Shown here: positions 42,261 to 51,138 of the stretch, one piece after another | Layout: each line of letters begins with the position of its first letter | How positions within the stretch are numbered: the stretch's first letter is position 1 | Position numbers and translations under genes: made by a program | Assembly: GCA_942491665.1 (NCBI GenBank) | Contig: CALOBR010000005.1 | Span: 124,001 to 188,000, forward strand | DNA length: 64,000 nt | Reading direction: 5' to 3' | From: CAVQGZ01 sp942491665 | GTDB taxonomy: Bacteria; Actinomycetota; Actinomycetes; Jiangellales; Jiangellaceae | The notes under the pieces: generated by a model | Seen by the model: the letters and a program-made list of their open reading frames with translations, nothing else | What the model was told of the DNA's origin: nothing | Databases searched by the model: none

Positions 42261-42794
42261 ATGACCGACCCGGCGAACCTGCTGCCCTACGTCCGCGACA
42301 TCGCCGACTGGCCGACACCCGGCATCATGTTCCGCGACATCACCCCGATGCTCGGCGACGCCGACGCGTTCGCCCGCTGCGTCGGGGCGCTCGCCGAGGC
42401 CGGCGAAGCGGCTACCGGGGGACCGATCGACCTGGTCGCCGGCATCGAGGCGCGCGGTTTCATTCTGGCCGCCCCGGTCGCCCTCGAGCTGGACGCCGGG
42501 TTCATCCCGGTGCGCAAGCACGGCAAGCTGCCGCACAGCACCCTGTCGGAGGCCTACTCGCTGGAGTACGGCGAGGCCGTGCTGGAGATCCACGTGGACG
42601 CCATCGAGCCTGGTCAGCGGGTTCTGATCGTGGACGACGTGCTGGCCACCGGAGGCACCATCGCCGCCACGGCAGAGCTGTTCCGGCGTGCCGGTGGCGA
42701 GATCGCCGGCGTCAACGTCCTCATCGAGCTGGGCGCGCTCAACGGTCGCGACCGCAACCCCGGTCTGCCCATCTCCTCCCTGCTCGTCATGTAG
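42261..42794 (+). CDS. apt: Adenine phosphoribosyltransferase
   Basis: Recycles adenine to AMP with PRPP. Encodes 177 residues. The substrate loop region FRDITPMLGDA and GIEARGFILAAPVAL are typical, and the PRPP-binding motif is VLIVDDVLATGGT at about 117-129. It begins one base after the secDF stop. The order secDF, apt, relA is conserved in Actinobacteria. The stop is followed by a 46-bp gap holding the relA promoter. Confidence 0.95.
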   Translation: MTDPANLLPYVRDIADWPTPGIMFRDITPMLGDADAFARCVGALAEAGEAATGGPIDLVAGIEARGFILAAPVALELDAGFIPVRKHGKLPHSTLSEAYSLEYGEAVLEIHVDAIEPGQRVLIVDDVLATGGTIAATAELFRRAGGEIAGVNVLIELGALNGRDRNPGLPISSLLVM

Positions 42795-42811
42795 CCCGGC
42801 CTCGGGGGCCC

Positions 42812-42817
42812 TAGACT
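42812..42817 (+). promoter_or_regulatory. Candidate -10 for relA
   Basis: TAGACT, 23 nt before the ATG. This leaves a short leader that contains the ribosome binding site TAGGAGG at 42831-42837. Confidence 0.45.
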
Positions 42818-42840
42818 GCTGGGCAACTCGTAGGAGGCCC

Positions 42841-45138
42841 ATGGTCGACCAGGTGACGAACCCCGTGGTGCCGCCGGAGCCGGTGCCGGCGTCGGCGCCG
42901 CCTCGCCGCGTCCGCTCGCGCCTGGCCCGCCTGGCCGCACCTCGCCCCACCGGAGACCCGGCGCTCGAGCCGCTGCTGCGCACGGTGCGCGCAACCCACC
43001 CGCGGGCCGACGTCAGCCAGATCACTCGCGCGTACCAGACGGCGTCCAAGGCCCACGAGGGCCAGGTACGCAAGAGCGGCGAGCCCTACATCACCCACCC
43101 GCTTGCCGTCGCGATGATCCTGGCCGAGCTCGGCCTCACCCCGCCCACTCTGGCGGCCGCGCTGCTGCACGACACGGTCGAGGACACCGAGTACGGGCTC
43201 GAGGCGTTGCGCACCGACTTCGGCGACGAGATCGCGATGCTGGTCGACGGGGTGACCAAGCTCGACAAGGTCACCTACGGCCAGGCCGCGCAGGCCGAGA
43301 CGCTGCGCAAGATGGTCATCGCGATGGCCCGCGACATCCGGGTGCTGCTCATCAAGCTGGCCGACCGGCTGCACAACGCCCGCACCTGGCGCTACGTCTC
43401 GCGCGAGAGCGCGCAGCGCAAGGCCCGCGAGACGCTGGAGATCTATGCCCCGCTGGCCCACCGCCTGGGCATGAACAAGATCAAGTGGGAGCTCGAAGAC
43501 CTCTCGTTCGCCACGCTGCACCCGAAGATCTACGACGAGATCGTGCGGCTCGTCGCCGAGCGGGCACCGGCCCGCGACGACTACCTGGCCTCGGTGATCG
43601 ACCAGGTGCAGGCCGACCTGCGCGACGCCAAGATCCGCGCCACGGTCACCGGCCGACCGAAGCACTACTACTCGATCTACCAGAAGATGGTGGTGCGGGG
43701 CCGCGACTTCACCGACATCTACGACCTCATCGGCATCCGCGTGCTCGTGGAGAGCGTGCGCGACTGCTACGCCGTGCTGGGCATCCTGCACGCCCGCTGG
43801 AACCCGGTGCCGGGCCGGTTCAAGGACTGGATCGCCAAGGCGAAGTTCAACATGTACCAGTCGTTGCACACCACGGTCATGGGGCCGGGGGGACGACCGG
43901 TCGAGCTGCAGATCCGCACCTACACCATGCACCAGCGAGCCGAGTACGGCGTCGCGGCCCACTGGAAGTACAAGGAGGTGTCGCCGAAGGCCTGGGGCCA
44001 CGAGCACGAGGGCGACGACGGCGTCACCGACATGGCGTGGCTGCGCCAGCTGCTGGAGTGGCAGAAGGAGATCTCCGACCCCGGCGAGTTCTTGGAGTCG
44101 CTGCGGTTCGAGGTGAACTCGACCGAGGTGTACGTCTTCACCCCGGGCGGTGACATCAAGCCCCTGCCCACGGGCGCAACTCCGGTCGACTTCGCCTACG
44201 CCGTGCACACCGAGGTCGGTCACCGATGCATCGGCGCGAAGGTGAACGGACGGCTGGCGCCGCTGGACTCCGTGCTCGACAACGGCGACATCGTCGAGGT
44301 GATCACGTCCAAGGCCGAGGGCTCTGGCCCGAGTCGCGACTGGCTCGGGTTCGTCGCCAGCGCGCGGGCCCGCAACAAGATCAAGCAGTGGTTCTCCAAG
44401 GAGCGCCGTGAGGAGGCGATCGAGACCGGCAAGGAGTCGATCGCCCGCGCGATGCGCAAGCAAGACCTGCCGCTGCAACGCCTGATGAGCAAAGACACCC
44501 TCACCGCGATCGCAGCCGACCTGCGCTACAGCGACATCCCTTCGCTGTATGCGGCGGTGGGCGAGGGCCAGCTCTCCGCCCAGTCGGTCGTCGAACGCAT
44601 CGTGCACAGCCTCGGCGGGGCCGAGGGCACCAGCGAGGACGCTGCTGAGGCGCTACGTCCGGGCGCTCGACGGCGACGGGCCAGCGCCGACCCCGGTGTG
44701 GAGGTCAACGGGGTCTCCGACGTGTGGGTGCGCCTGGCGCGGTGCTGCACGCCGGTTCCTGGCGACCAGATCGTCGGGTTCGTCACGCGAGGAAACGGTG
44801 TGTCGGTGCACCGTCGAAGTTGCTCGAGCATGGCCGCGATCGGCGACACCCCTGAACGCCTCGTAGACGTCGCCTGGACCGCCGGCGCCGCCTCGATGTT
44901 CCTCGTGGCGATCCAGGTCGACGCGCTGGACCGCAACCGGCTTCTCGCCGACATCACCCAGGTGCTGTCGGACCAGCACGTCAACATCTTGTCGGCGAAC
45001 GTGACCACCAACCGCGACCGCGTCGCGAAGAGCCGTTTCACCTTCGAGATGGGCGACCCTGCTCACCTCGACCATGTGATCAAGGCGGTGCGCACTGTGG
45101 ACGGCGTGTTCGACGTGTTCCGCGTCGCCCACACCTGA
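42841..45138 (+). CDS. relA: Bifunctional (p)ppGpp synthetase/hydrolase (Rel)
   Basis: The main stringent-response enzyme, 765 residues. The N-terminal HD hydrolase domain has the metal-binding pair in LLHDTVEDTEYG (about 110). The synthetase domain has YYSIYQKMV and RFKDWIAKAKFNMYQSLHTT. TGS (VYVFTPGGDIKPLPTGATPV), zinc-finger-like CCTPVPGDQIVGFVTRG and ACT domains follow. Both catalytic sites look complete, as in the single long Rel of most Actinobacteria. ATG 42841 follows TAGGAGG at good spacing. It converges on the DUF349 gene with one base between them. Confidence 0.96.
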   Translation: MVDQVTNPVVPPEPVPASAPPRRVRSRLARLAAPRPTGDPALEPLLRTVRATHPRADVSQITRAYQTASKAHEGQVRKSGEPYITHPLAVAMILAELGLTPPTLAAALLHDTVEDTEYGLEALRTDFGDEIAMLVDGVTKLDKVTYGQAAQAETLRKMVIAMARDIRVLLIKLADRLHNARTWRYVSRESAQRKARETLEIYAPLAHRLGMNKIKWELEDLSFATLHPKIYDEIVRLVAERAPARDDYLASVIDQVQADLRDAKIRATVTGRPKHYYSIYQKMVVRGRDFTDIYDLIGIRVLVESVRDCYAVLGILHARWNPVPGRFKDWIAKAKFNMYQSLHTTVMGPGGRPVELQIRTYTMHQRAEYGVAAHWKYKEVSPKAWGHEHEGDDGVTDMAWLRQLLEWQKEISDPGEFLESLRFEVNSTEVYVFTPGGDIKPLPTGATPVDFAYAVHTEVGHRCIGAKVNGRLAPLDSVLDNGDIVEVITSKAEGSGPSRDWLGFVASARARNKIKQWFSKERREEAIETGKESIARAMRKQDLPLQRLMSKDTLTAIAADLRYSDIPSLYAAVGEGQLSAQSVVERIVHSLGGAEGTSEDAAEALRPGARRRRASADPGVEVNGVSDVWVRLARCCTPVPGDQIVGFVTRGNGVSVHRRSCSSMAAIGDTPERLVDVAWTAGAASMFLVAIQVDALDRNRLLADITQVLSDQHVNILSANVTTNRDRVAKSRFTFEMGDPAHLDHVIKAVRTVDGVFDVFRVAHT

Positions 45139-45139
45139 G

Positions 45140-46375
45140 TCAGCCGCTGAACTCCGCCAGCGTCGCCTGCGCCTGCTCCAGCCACGACTGTCGGGCCTCG
45201 ATGGCGTCCTGCGCCTCGCGTGCTGCCTTGTCCCGCCCGGCCGCGACGGCCTTGTCGCGGTCGCGCTCCAGGGAGGCGATCGAACTCGTGAGCTGGGTCA
45301 CCGTCGACTCCGCGCGGGCTCGCGCCTCCGGGTTGGAGCGGCGCCAGGCCTCCTCGTTGGCCGCCTCGACGGCCTGCTCGACCGTGCGCATGCGCTGTTC
45401 GACCTCACGCATGGCGTCGCGCGGAACCATTCCGGCGGTGGCGTAGCGGTCCTGGATCGCCCGCAGCGCGGCCCGCGCAGCCTTCGGGTCGGTCACCGGC
45501 AGCAGGCCCTCGGCCTCGACGAGCAGCGCTCGCTTCACCTCGAGGTTCTTGCCGAGCTCGATGTCGCGCTCGGCGTTGGCGGCGTCGCGGGCGGTGAAGA
45601 AGGCGTCCTGGGCTTCGCGAAACTGGGCCCACAGCGCGTCGTCGACCTCTCGCGGTGCCCGCCCGGCCTTCTTCCACTTCGTCATCAGGTCGCGCATCGC
45701 GCCGCTGGTCGGACCCCACTCGGTGGACGTCGACAGCTCGCGCGCCTGGGCCACGAGCTTCTGCTTGACGGCCTTGGCGGCCTCGCGCTCGTCGGCCTGC
45801 TCGGCGAAGTGCGCCTTGCGTCGCCGCGTGAAGCCGGTGCGGGCCGCCGAGAAGCGGTGCCACAGCTCGTCGTCGGCGGCCCGGTCGAGCCGGGGGAGGC
45901 CCTTCCACTCCTCGAGCAGGTCACGCAGCCGGTTCGACCCGTGGCGCCAGTCGTTCGAGCCGGCGATCTTCTCCGCCTCCGTCACGATCGCGCCCTTGCG
46001 TTCCTGAGCCTTCTGCGCCGCCGCGGCCCGCTCGGCCTTGCGCTCGGCCCGCTTCGCCTCGACGACGCTGCCCAACGCGTCCAGGCGTGCCAGCAGGGAG
46101 TCCAGGTCGCCGATCGCGGCCGCGCCGGTGATCGACTCGCGCAGGCTGCGGGCGGTATCGGTGGCGGCGTCCGGGGCAGTGGCGCCGGAGGCGAGTCGTT
46201 GCTCCAGCAAGGCGACCTGGGTCTCGAGGTCGGCGAAGCGCCGCGTGTAGAAGGCCAGCCCCTCGGCCGGGGCGTCGGCCTGCCACGAGCCCACCACCCG
46301 CTCGCCGTCGGCGGTGCGCACGTAGGCGGTGCCGTCGTCGGCGACTCGCCCCCAGTCGTTCTGTGCCCCGCTCAC
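45140..46375 (-). CDS. DUF349-repeat coiled-coil protein
   Basis: Encodes 411 residues. After a 35-residue beta-like N-terminus the protein is nearly all alpha-helical and charged. Three or four DUF349 units are seen, each with a W-x-x-x-x-x-DLxxxWK core (NDWRHGSNRLRDLLEEWKGL, then TEWGPTSGAMRDLMTKWKKA, then a shorter ARAALRAIQDRY unit). The C-terminus is a coiled coil. Members are widespread in Actinobacteria; function is unknown. The GTG start overlaps the stop of the cyclophilin gene (GTGA), so the two form an operon. The end meets relA tail to tail. Confidence 0.8.
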   Translation of the reverse strand: MSGAQNDWGRVADDGTAYVRTADGERVVGSWQADAPAEGLAFYTRRFADLETQVALLEQRLASGATAPDAATDTARSLRESITGAAAIGDLDSLLARLDALGSVVEAKRAERKAERAAAAQKAQERKGAIVTEAEKIAGSNDWRHGSNRLRDLLEEWKGLPRLDRAADDELWHRFSAARTGFTRRRKAHFAEQADEREAAKAVKQKLVAQARELSTSTEWGPTSGAMRDLMTKWKKAGRAPREVDDALWAQFREAQDAFFTARDAANAERDIELGKNLEVKRALLVEAEGLLPVTDPKAARAALRAIQDRYATAGMVPRDAMREVEQRMRTVEQAVEAANEEAWRRSNPEARARAESTVTQLTSSIASLERDRDKAVAAGRDKAAREAQDAIEARQSWLEQAQATLAEFSG

Positions 46376-47172
46376 GAGCCGCTCCTCTCCACGACGAGGT
46401 CGCCTACGTCGGCGCCCGCTGCCGGAGCGCCGTCGGTGCTGCCGTCGACCGTGCCGGCAGCGGCGATCTGAGCGACGACGTCCAGGCCATCGGTGATCGT
46501 GCCCACCACGGTGTACTGCGGCGGGAGCACGCTGTCGCTGTGCAGCAAGAAGAACTGGCTGCCGGTGCTGGCCGGTTGCCCGGTGTTGCCCATCGCCACC
46601 GTCCCAGCTGGATAGGTGGCGTCGAGAAGGTTCTCTTCAGCCATGCGGTATCCGGGGCCGCCGGCGCCGGTGCCGGACGGGTCGCCGCACTGCAGCACGC
46701 CCAGGGTTTCCGAGGTGGTGAGGCGGTGGCAGACGGTGTCGTCGAAGTAGTCGTTGGCGGCCAAGAAGTCCCATGAGTTGACCGTGCACGGGGCACCCGA
46801 GCCGTCGAGCGACATGCTGACCTCCTCGCCGTTCAGGGTCATCACGGCGGTGACCGCGCCCAGGTCACCAGGGTCGCTGGCCGGTCGACCGACGTCGGTG
46901 ACCAGTTCGGGGCTGGGGGCGTTGTCGAGGTACTCGCACGTCCCGGCTGCCAGCGCCTCGTCGCCGGCGAGCGGCTGCCCGCCTGCGTCAGAGTCGCTGC
47001 TCAGGCTGGTGACCAGGCCGATCACCATCGTGGCCACGAGCGCGGCGACCACGACGGCCACCACGATCTGCAGGCGCCGACGGCGCCGCTTCTCGTCGGC
47101 GAGCCGCCGTTCCTCCTGGCGTTTGGCCTTCTCGCGCGCCAGCTCGCGGCGCCGCTGATCCTTCGTCGTCAT
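46372..47172 (-). CDS. Membrane-anchored cyclophilin-type peptidyl-prolyl isomerase
   Basis: Encodes 266 residues from ATG 47172. A highly basic cytoplasmic N-terminus (about 1-34) precedes a single membrane helix (about 35-56), so the catalytic domain is outside. The cyclophilin fold has VNSWDFLAANDYFDDTVCHR, the GDPSGTGAGGPGY loop, TVAMGNTG and GSQFFLLHSDSVLP. Typical active-site Arg and Phe positions are partly kept. It probably helps exported proteins fold. TAGACT lies 10 nt before the ATG. It heads a two-gene operon with the DUF349 gene. Confidence 0.87.
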   Translation of the reverse strand: MTTKDQRRRELAREKAKRQEERRLADEKRRRRRLQIVVAVVVAALVATMVIGLVTSLSSDSDAGGQPLAGDEALAAGTCEYLDNAPSPELVTDVGRPASDPGDLGAVTAVMTLNGEEVSMSLDGSGAPCTVNSWDFLAANDYFDDTVCHRLTTSETLGVLQCGDPSGTGAGGPGYRMAEENLLDATYPAGTVAMGNTGQPASTGSQFFLLHSDSVLPPQYTVVGTITDGLDVVAQIAAAGTVDGSTDGAPAAGADVGDLVVERSGS

Positions 47173-47182
47173 GGTGGGCAGG

Positions 47183-47188
47183 AGTCTA
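47183..47188 (-). promoter_or_regulatory. Candidate -10 for the cyclophilin-DUF349 operon
   Basis: TAGACT on the minus strand, 10 nt before ATG 47172, in a 61-bp divergent gap. Confidence 0.4.
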
Positions 47189-47219
47189 GGTCGACGCGGG
47201 AGCATAGGCAGACTCCCGG

Positions 47220-47225
47220 TAGCCT
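47220..47225 (+). promoter_or_regulatory. Candidate -10 for the metallo-hydrolase-hisS-aspS unit
   Basis: TAGCCT, 8 nt before ATG 47234. It faces away from the cyclophilin promoter in the same small gap. Confidence 0.4.
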
Positions 47226-47233
47226 TCGCGCCC

Positions 47234-47935
47234 ATGCTCGTCGTGGGTTTTCCAGCTGCCGCCTTCGGCACGAACTGCTTCGTGCTCGCTCCGCAGGAGG
47301 GCGAGGAATGCGTCGTGGTCGACCCGGGCGTCGGTGTGGTCGACAACCTCGAGGCGGTGCTCACCCAGTACCGGCTCAAGCCGGCCGCCGTCCTGCTGAC
47401 CCACGGCCACCTCGACCACGTCTACTCGGTGACGCCTGTCTGCGGCGCGCACGGCGTCGCGGCCGTGATCCATCCCGACGACCGGTACCGGCTGGCCGAC
47501 CCGATCGCCACCCTCGACCCGTCCCTGGTGCACATGATGGAGCAGAGCTTCGGGTCGCGTGCCAGCTGGCGCGAGCCCGACGACGTGCAGCTCGTCGACG
47601 ACGATGCTCTGCTCAAGGTCGCCGGCCTGGCGTTGCGCGTCGACCACGCTCCCGGGCACACCGAGGGGTCGGTGATGTTCCGCACCCCGCGCGAGCCTGG
47701 TGAGCCCGACCTGCTGGTGTCCGGCGACGTGCTGTTCGCCGGGTCCATCGGTCGCACCGACCTGCCCGGCGGTGATACCGCCGCCATGATGAACAGCCTG
47801 GCCACCAGGGTGTTGCCGCTCGACGACTCGACCGTGGTGCTGCCCGGGCACGGGCCAGAGACGACCGTGGGGCGCGAGCGGCGCACCAACCCGTACCTGG
47901 CGGAGGCCGCGCGCCTGCACCGGGCCGGTTCGTGA
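47234..47935 (+). CDS. Metallo-beta-lactamase-fold hydrolase, glyoxalase II-like
   Basis: Encodes 233 residues from ATG 47234, placed 8 nt after a -10 hexamer. The zinc motif THGHLDH is at 56-62, with further ligands in DHAPGHTEGSV and VSGDVLFAGSIGRTD, and a final PGHGPETTVG. This pattern is the glyoxalase II / YcbL group. Cytoplasmic. The same gene lies before hisS in many actinobacteria, with no known link to histidyl-tRNA. Thioester hydrolysis is likely, natural substrate unknown. The stop overlaps the hisS GTG. Confidence 0.88.
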   Translation: MLVVGFPAAAFGTNCFVLAPQEGEECVVVDPGVGVVDNLEAVLTQYRLKPAAVLLTHGHLDHVYSVTPVCGAHGVAAVIHPDDRYRLADPIATLDPSLVHMMEQSFGSRASWREPDDVQLVDDDALLKVAGLALRVDHAPGHTEGSVMFRTPREPGEPDLLVSGDVLFAGSIGRTDLPGGDTAAMMNSLATRVLPLDDSTVVLPGHGPETTVGRERRTNPYLAEAARLHRAGS

Positions 47936-49320
47936 CCAGGCCCCGAGGCCTGTCGGGGTTTCCGGAGTGGCGGCCCGCCGAGCAGATTGCCGAAGAGGCC
48001 ATCGCCGACGACCTCCGTCGCGTGTTCGCGCTGCACGGCTTCGCCCCGTTGCGCACCCGGGCCGTCGAGCCGGTCGACGTGCTGCTGGGCAAGGGGGAGA
48101 CCGACAAGGAGATCTACCTGCTGCGTCGGTTGCAGGCCGACCCCGACGTGCTTGAGGTGGCCGCCGACAACCCCGACAGCACGCTCGGGCTGCACTTCGA
48201 CCTCACCGTTCCGCTCGCGCGCTACGTGCTGGAGAACGCCGGACACCTGACGTTCCCGTACCGCCGCTACCAGATCCAGCCCGTGTGGCGCGGCGAGCGC
48301 CCGCAGGAGGGCCGTTACCGCGAGTTCGTCCAGGCCGACATCGACGTGATCGGCGACGGCGCCTTGGCGTTCCACCACGAGGTCGAGGTGGCGCTGGTGG
48401 CGGCCGAGGCGCTCTCGTCGCTGCCGATCCCGCCCATCCGCATGCGGGTCAACAACCGAAAGGTGGCGGAGGGCTTCTACGCCGGTCTCGGCCTGCCCGA
48501 GACGGCCGCGGTGCTGCGCGCCATGGACAAGATCGACAAGATCGGCCCGGACGGTGTCACCACCCTGCTCAGGGGGCTGGGGGCCAGTGACGCCCAGGCG
48601 AGCGCCTGCCTGCGCTTCGCCGCCGTCCGGGGTGGGCCCGGCGAGGGATTCGCTGCCGTGGCCGCCGCGGTGAGCGACCTGGGCGTCACCCACCCGCTGC
48701 TAGACGAGGGCCTGGACGAGCTTGCCCGCGTCGTGGACGCCGCCCAGCGCAGCGTCCCCGGCGTGCTGGTTGCTGACCTGTCGATCGCTCGCGGCCTGGA
48801 CTACTACACCGGCACCGTCTACGAGACGCACCTGGTCGGCCACGAGGGCCTCGGCTCGATCTGCTCCGGGGGCCGCTACGACGAGCTCGCGCGCGACGGC
48901 GACCGGGTGTTCCCGGGGGTCGGCATCTCTGTCGGGGTGACCCGCCTCGTCGGCGCCCTGCTCGGTCGCTCGCTGGTGACCACCACCCGGTCGGTGCCGA
49001 GCGCAGTGCTCGTCGCGGTCACCGACGAGCAGCACCGCACCGACTCCGAGCACGTTGCGGCGACCCTGCGCCGCCGTGGCATCAGTACCGAGGTGTCACC
49101 GACGGCGGCCAAGTTCGGCAAGCAGATCCGCTACGCCGACCGCCGCGGCATCCCGTATGTCTGGTTCCCCGGTGCGGAAGCCGCGGCGGGCGAGGTCAAA
49201 GACATCCGCTCAGGTGATCAGCAGCCCGCCGATGCCGGCACCTGGATGCCGCCGCCCGCCGACCTCACACCGTCGCTGGTCGGCACCGACCCCACCCAAT
49301 CCTCCGAGGAGCACTCGTGA
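47932..49320 (+). CDS. hisS: Histidyl-tRNA synthetase
   Basis: A class II synthetase of 462 residues. Motif 2 lies in YRRYQIQPVWRGERPQEGRY and the continuing FVQADIDVIG. The histidine-binding stretch is IARGLDYYTGTVYE and motif 3 lies in GSICSGGRYDELA. The C-terminal anticodon-binding domain ends with RYADRRGIPYVWFPG. The LHFDLTVPLARYV element is typical. GTG start inside the metallo-hydrolase stop. The stop overlaps the aspS start, so the two synthetases are coupled, as in many bacteria. Confidence 0.95.
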   Translation: MTRPRGLSGFPEWRPAEQIAEEAIADDLRRVFALHGFAPLRTRAVEPVDVLLGKGETDKEIYLLRRLQADPDVLEVAADNPDSTLGLHFDLTVPLARYVLENAGHLTFPYRRYQIQPVWRGERPQEGRYREFVQADIDVIGDGALAFHHEVEVALVAAEALSSLPIPPIRMRVNNRKVAEGFYAGLGLPETAAVLRAMDKIDKIGPDGVTTLLRGLGASDAQASACLRFAAVRGGPGEGFAAVAAAVSDLGVTHPLLDEGLDELARVVDAAQRSVPGVLVADLSIARGLDYYTGTVYETHLVGHEGLGSICSGGRYDELARDGDRVFPGVGISVGVTRLVGALLGRSLVTTTRSVPSAVLVAVTDEQHRTDSEHVAATLRRRGISTEVSPTAAKFGKQIRYADRRGIPYVWFPGAEAAAGEVKDIRSGDQQPADAGTWMPPPADLTPSLVGTDPTQSSEEHS

Positions 49321-51119
49321 TGCGCACCCACGGGGCCGGCACGCTGCGCCGGTCCGACGCCGACCAGACGGTCACGCTTGCCGGTTGGGTGGCCCGCCGC
49401 CGCGACCACGGCGGCGTCGCGTTCGTCGACCTGCGCGACGCCAGCGGCCTGGTGCAGGTGGTCATCCGGGACGAGGCGGCAGCCGGCGGACTGCGCCCGG
49501 AGTCGTGCGTGCAGATCACCGGGGCCGTGCAGGCACGCCCGGAGGGCAACACGAACCCCGAGCTTGCTACCGGCGAGGTCGAGGTGGTCGCCGAGCATGT
49601 CGAGGTGCTCAGCACTGCGGCGCCGCTGCCGTTCCCTGTCGAGGAGAGCCACGCCGGGGCGGTGGGTGAGGAGATCCGCTTGCGCCACCGCTACCTCGAC
49701 CTTCGGCGCTCCGGGCCGGCCCGGGCCCTGCGGATGCGCTCGGAGGTGAGCCGCATTGCCCGCGAGGTGCTGCACGGTGAGGGCTTCGTCGAGGTGGAGA
49801 CGCCGACGCTCACGCGCTCAACTCCCGAGGGAGCCCGCGATTTTCTCGTCCCCGTCCGACTGCAGCCCGGGCACTGGTACGCCCTGCCGCAGAGCCCCCA
49901 GCTGTTCAAGCAGCTGCTCATGGTGGCCGGGCTCGAGCGCTACTACCAGATCGCGCGCTGCTACCGCGATGAAGACTTTCGCGCCGACCGCCAGCCGGAG
50001 TTCACCCAGCTCGACGTCGAGATGTCGTTCGTCGAGGTCGAAGACATCATCGCGCTGACCGAGCGGCTGTTCACCGCGCTCTGGTCGGGCATCGCCGGGC
50101 ACGACATCCCCACCCCGATTGGACGCATCACCTACGCCGACGCCATGGCGCGCTACGGCACGGACAAGCCCGACTTGCGCTTCGGTCTCGAGCTGGCCGA
50201 GATGACCGGGGTGTTCGCCGGTACCGATTTCCGGGTGTTCCAAGCGCCCTACGTCGGCGCCGTGCGCATGCCAGGTGGCGCGTCACAGACCCGCAAGCAG
50301 CTGGACGGGTGGCAGGACTGGGCGAAGGCGCGGGGTGCCCGCGGGCTTGCCTACCTGCTTGTTCAGCCCGACGGCTCGCACACCGGTCCGGTGGCCAAGA
50401 ACCTGAGCGAGCATGAGCGCACGGCCGCGGTGTCGGCCGCCGGGGCCGAGCCGGGGGACTGCCTGTTCTTCGCCGCCGGTGAGCCCGGTGCCGCCCAGTC
50501 GCTGCTGGGCGCCGCGCGTCTGGAGATCGGTGCCCGTCTCGGCCTGGTCGACCGTGGCGCCTGGTCGTTCGTGTGGGTGGTCGACGCGCCGATGTTCGAG
50601 TGGGACCACGACGACGCCCGCTGGAACGCGGTGCACCACCCCTTCACCGCCCCGAACGCCGACTGGGCCTCCACGTTCGTGCAGTCGCCGGGCGAGGCGC
50701 TGGCCGACGCCTACGACCTGGTGTGCAACGGCAACGAGCTCGGCGGTGGGTCGATCCGTATCCACCGGGCGCAGATGCAGGAGCAGGTGTTCGCCGTCCT
50801 CGGCATCGACGAGGACGAGGCACGGGAGAAGTTCGGGTTTCTGCTCGACGCCTTCGCCTACGGCCCGCCACCGCACGGCGGGATCGCGTTCGGCTGGGAC
50901 CGCATCGCGATGCTGCTCGCCGGCGCGGACTCACTGCGCGACGTCATCGCGTTTCCCAAGACCGGGGGTGGCTACGACCCGCTCACCGCCGCACCGACAC
51001 CGATCACCGCAGCACAGCGCGCCGAGGCCGGCATCGACGCGGTACCGGCCGACGCCGATGACGCGGTGCCGGGCAACGCCGCGCGCCACCACGTCATCGC
51101 CGACGAGCGGCGCAACTAG
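49320..51119 (+). CDS. aspS: Aspartyl-tRNA synthetase
   Basis: Encodes 599 residues. ATG 49320 shares one base with the hisS stop; GTG 49317 is the alternative. GAGGAG lies just upstream. The OB-fold anticodon domain (VTLAGWVARRRDHGGVAF) is followed by class II motif 1 in RFLVPVRL-like sequence, motif 2 CYRDEDFRADRQPEFTQLD, a GAD insertion domain (about 290-420) and motif 3 in GIAFGWDRIAMLLAG. This is the bacterial type with GAD insert. Whether it is discriminating or also charges tRNA-Asn depends on GatCAB elsewhere. It converges on the MMPL gene. Confidence 0.96.
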   Translation: MRTHGAGTLRRSDADQTVTLAGWVARRRDHGGVAFVDLRDASGLVQVVIRDEAAAGGLRPESCVQITGAVQARPEGNTNPELATGEVEVVAEHVEVLSTAAPLPFPVEESHAGAVGEEIRLRHRYLDLRRSGPARALRMRSEVSRIAREVLHGEGFVEVETPTLTRSTPEGARDFLVPVRLQPGHWYALPQSPQLFKQLLMVAGLERYYQIARCYRDEDFRADRQPEFTQLDVEMSFVEVEDIIALTERLFTALWSGIAGHDIPTPIGRITYADAMARYGTDKPDLRFGLELAEMTGVFAGTDFRVFQAPYVGAVRMPGGASQTRKQLDGWQDWAKARGARGLAYLLVQPDGSHTGPVAKNLSEHERTAAVSAAGAEPGDCLFFAAGEPGAAQSLLGAARLEIGARLGLVDRGAWSFVWVVDAPMFEWDHDDARWNAVHHPFTAPNADWASTFVQSPGEALADAYDLVCNGNELGGGSIRIHRAQMQEQVFAVLGIDEDEAREKFGFLLDAFAYGPPPHGGIAFGWDRIAMLLAGADSLRDVIAFPKTGGGYDPLTAAPTPITAAQRAEAGIDAVPADADDAVPGNAARHHVIADERRN

Positions 51120-51138
51120 CGCTGGCCGTCGAGCGCCG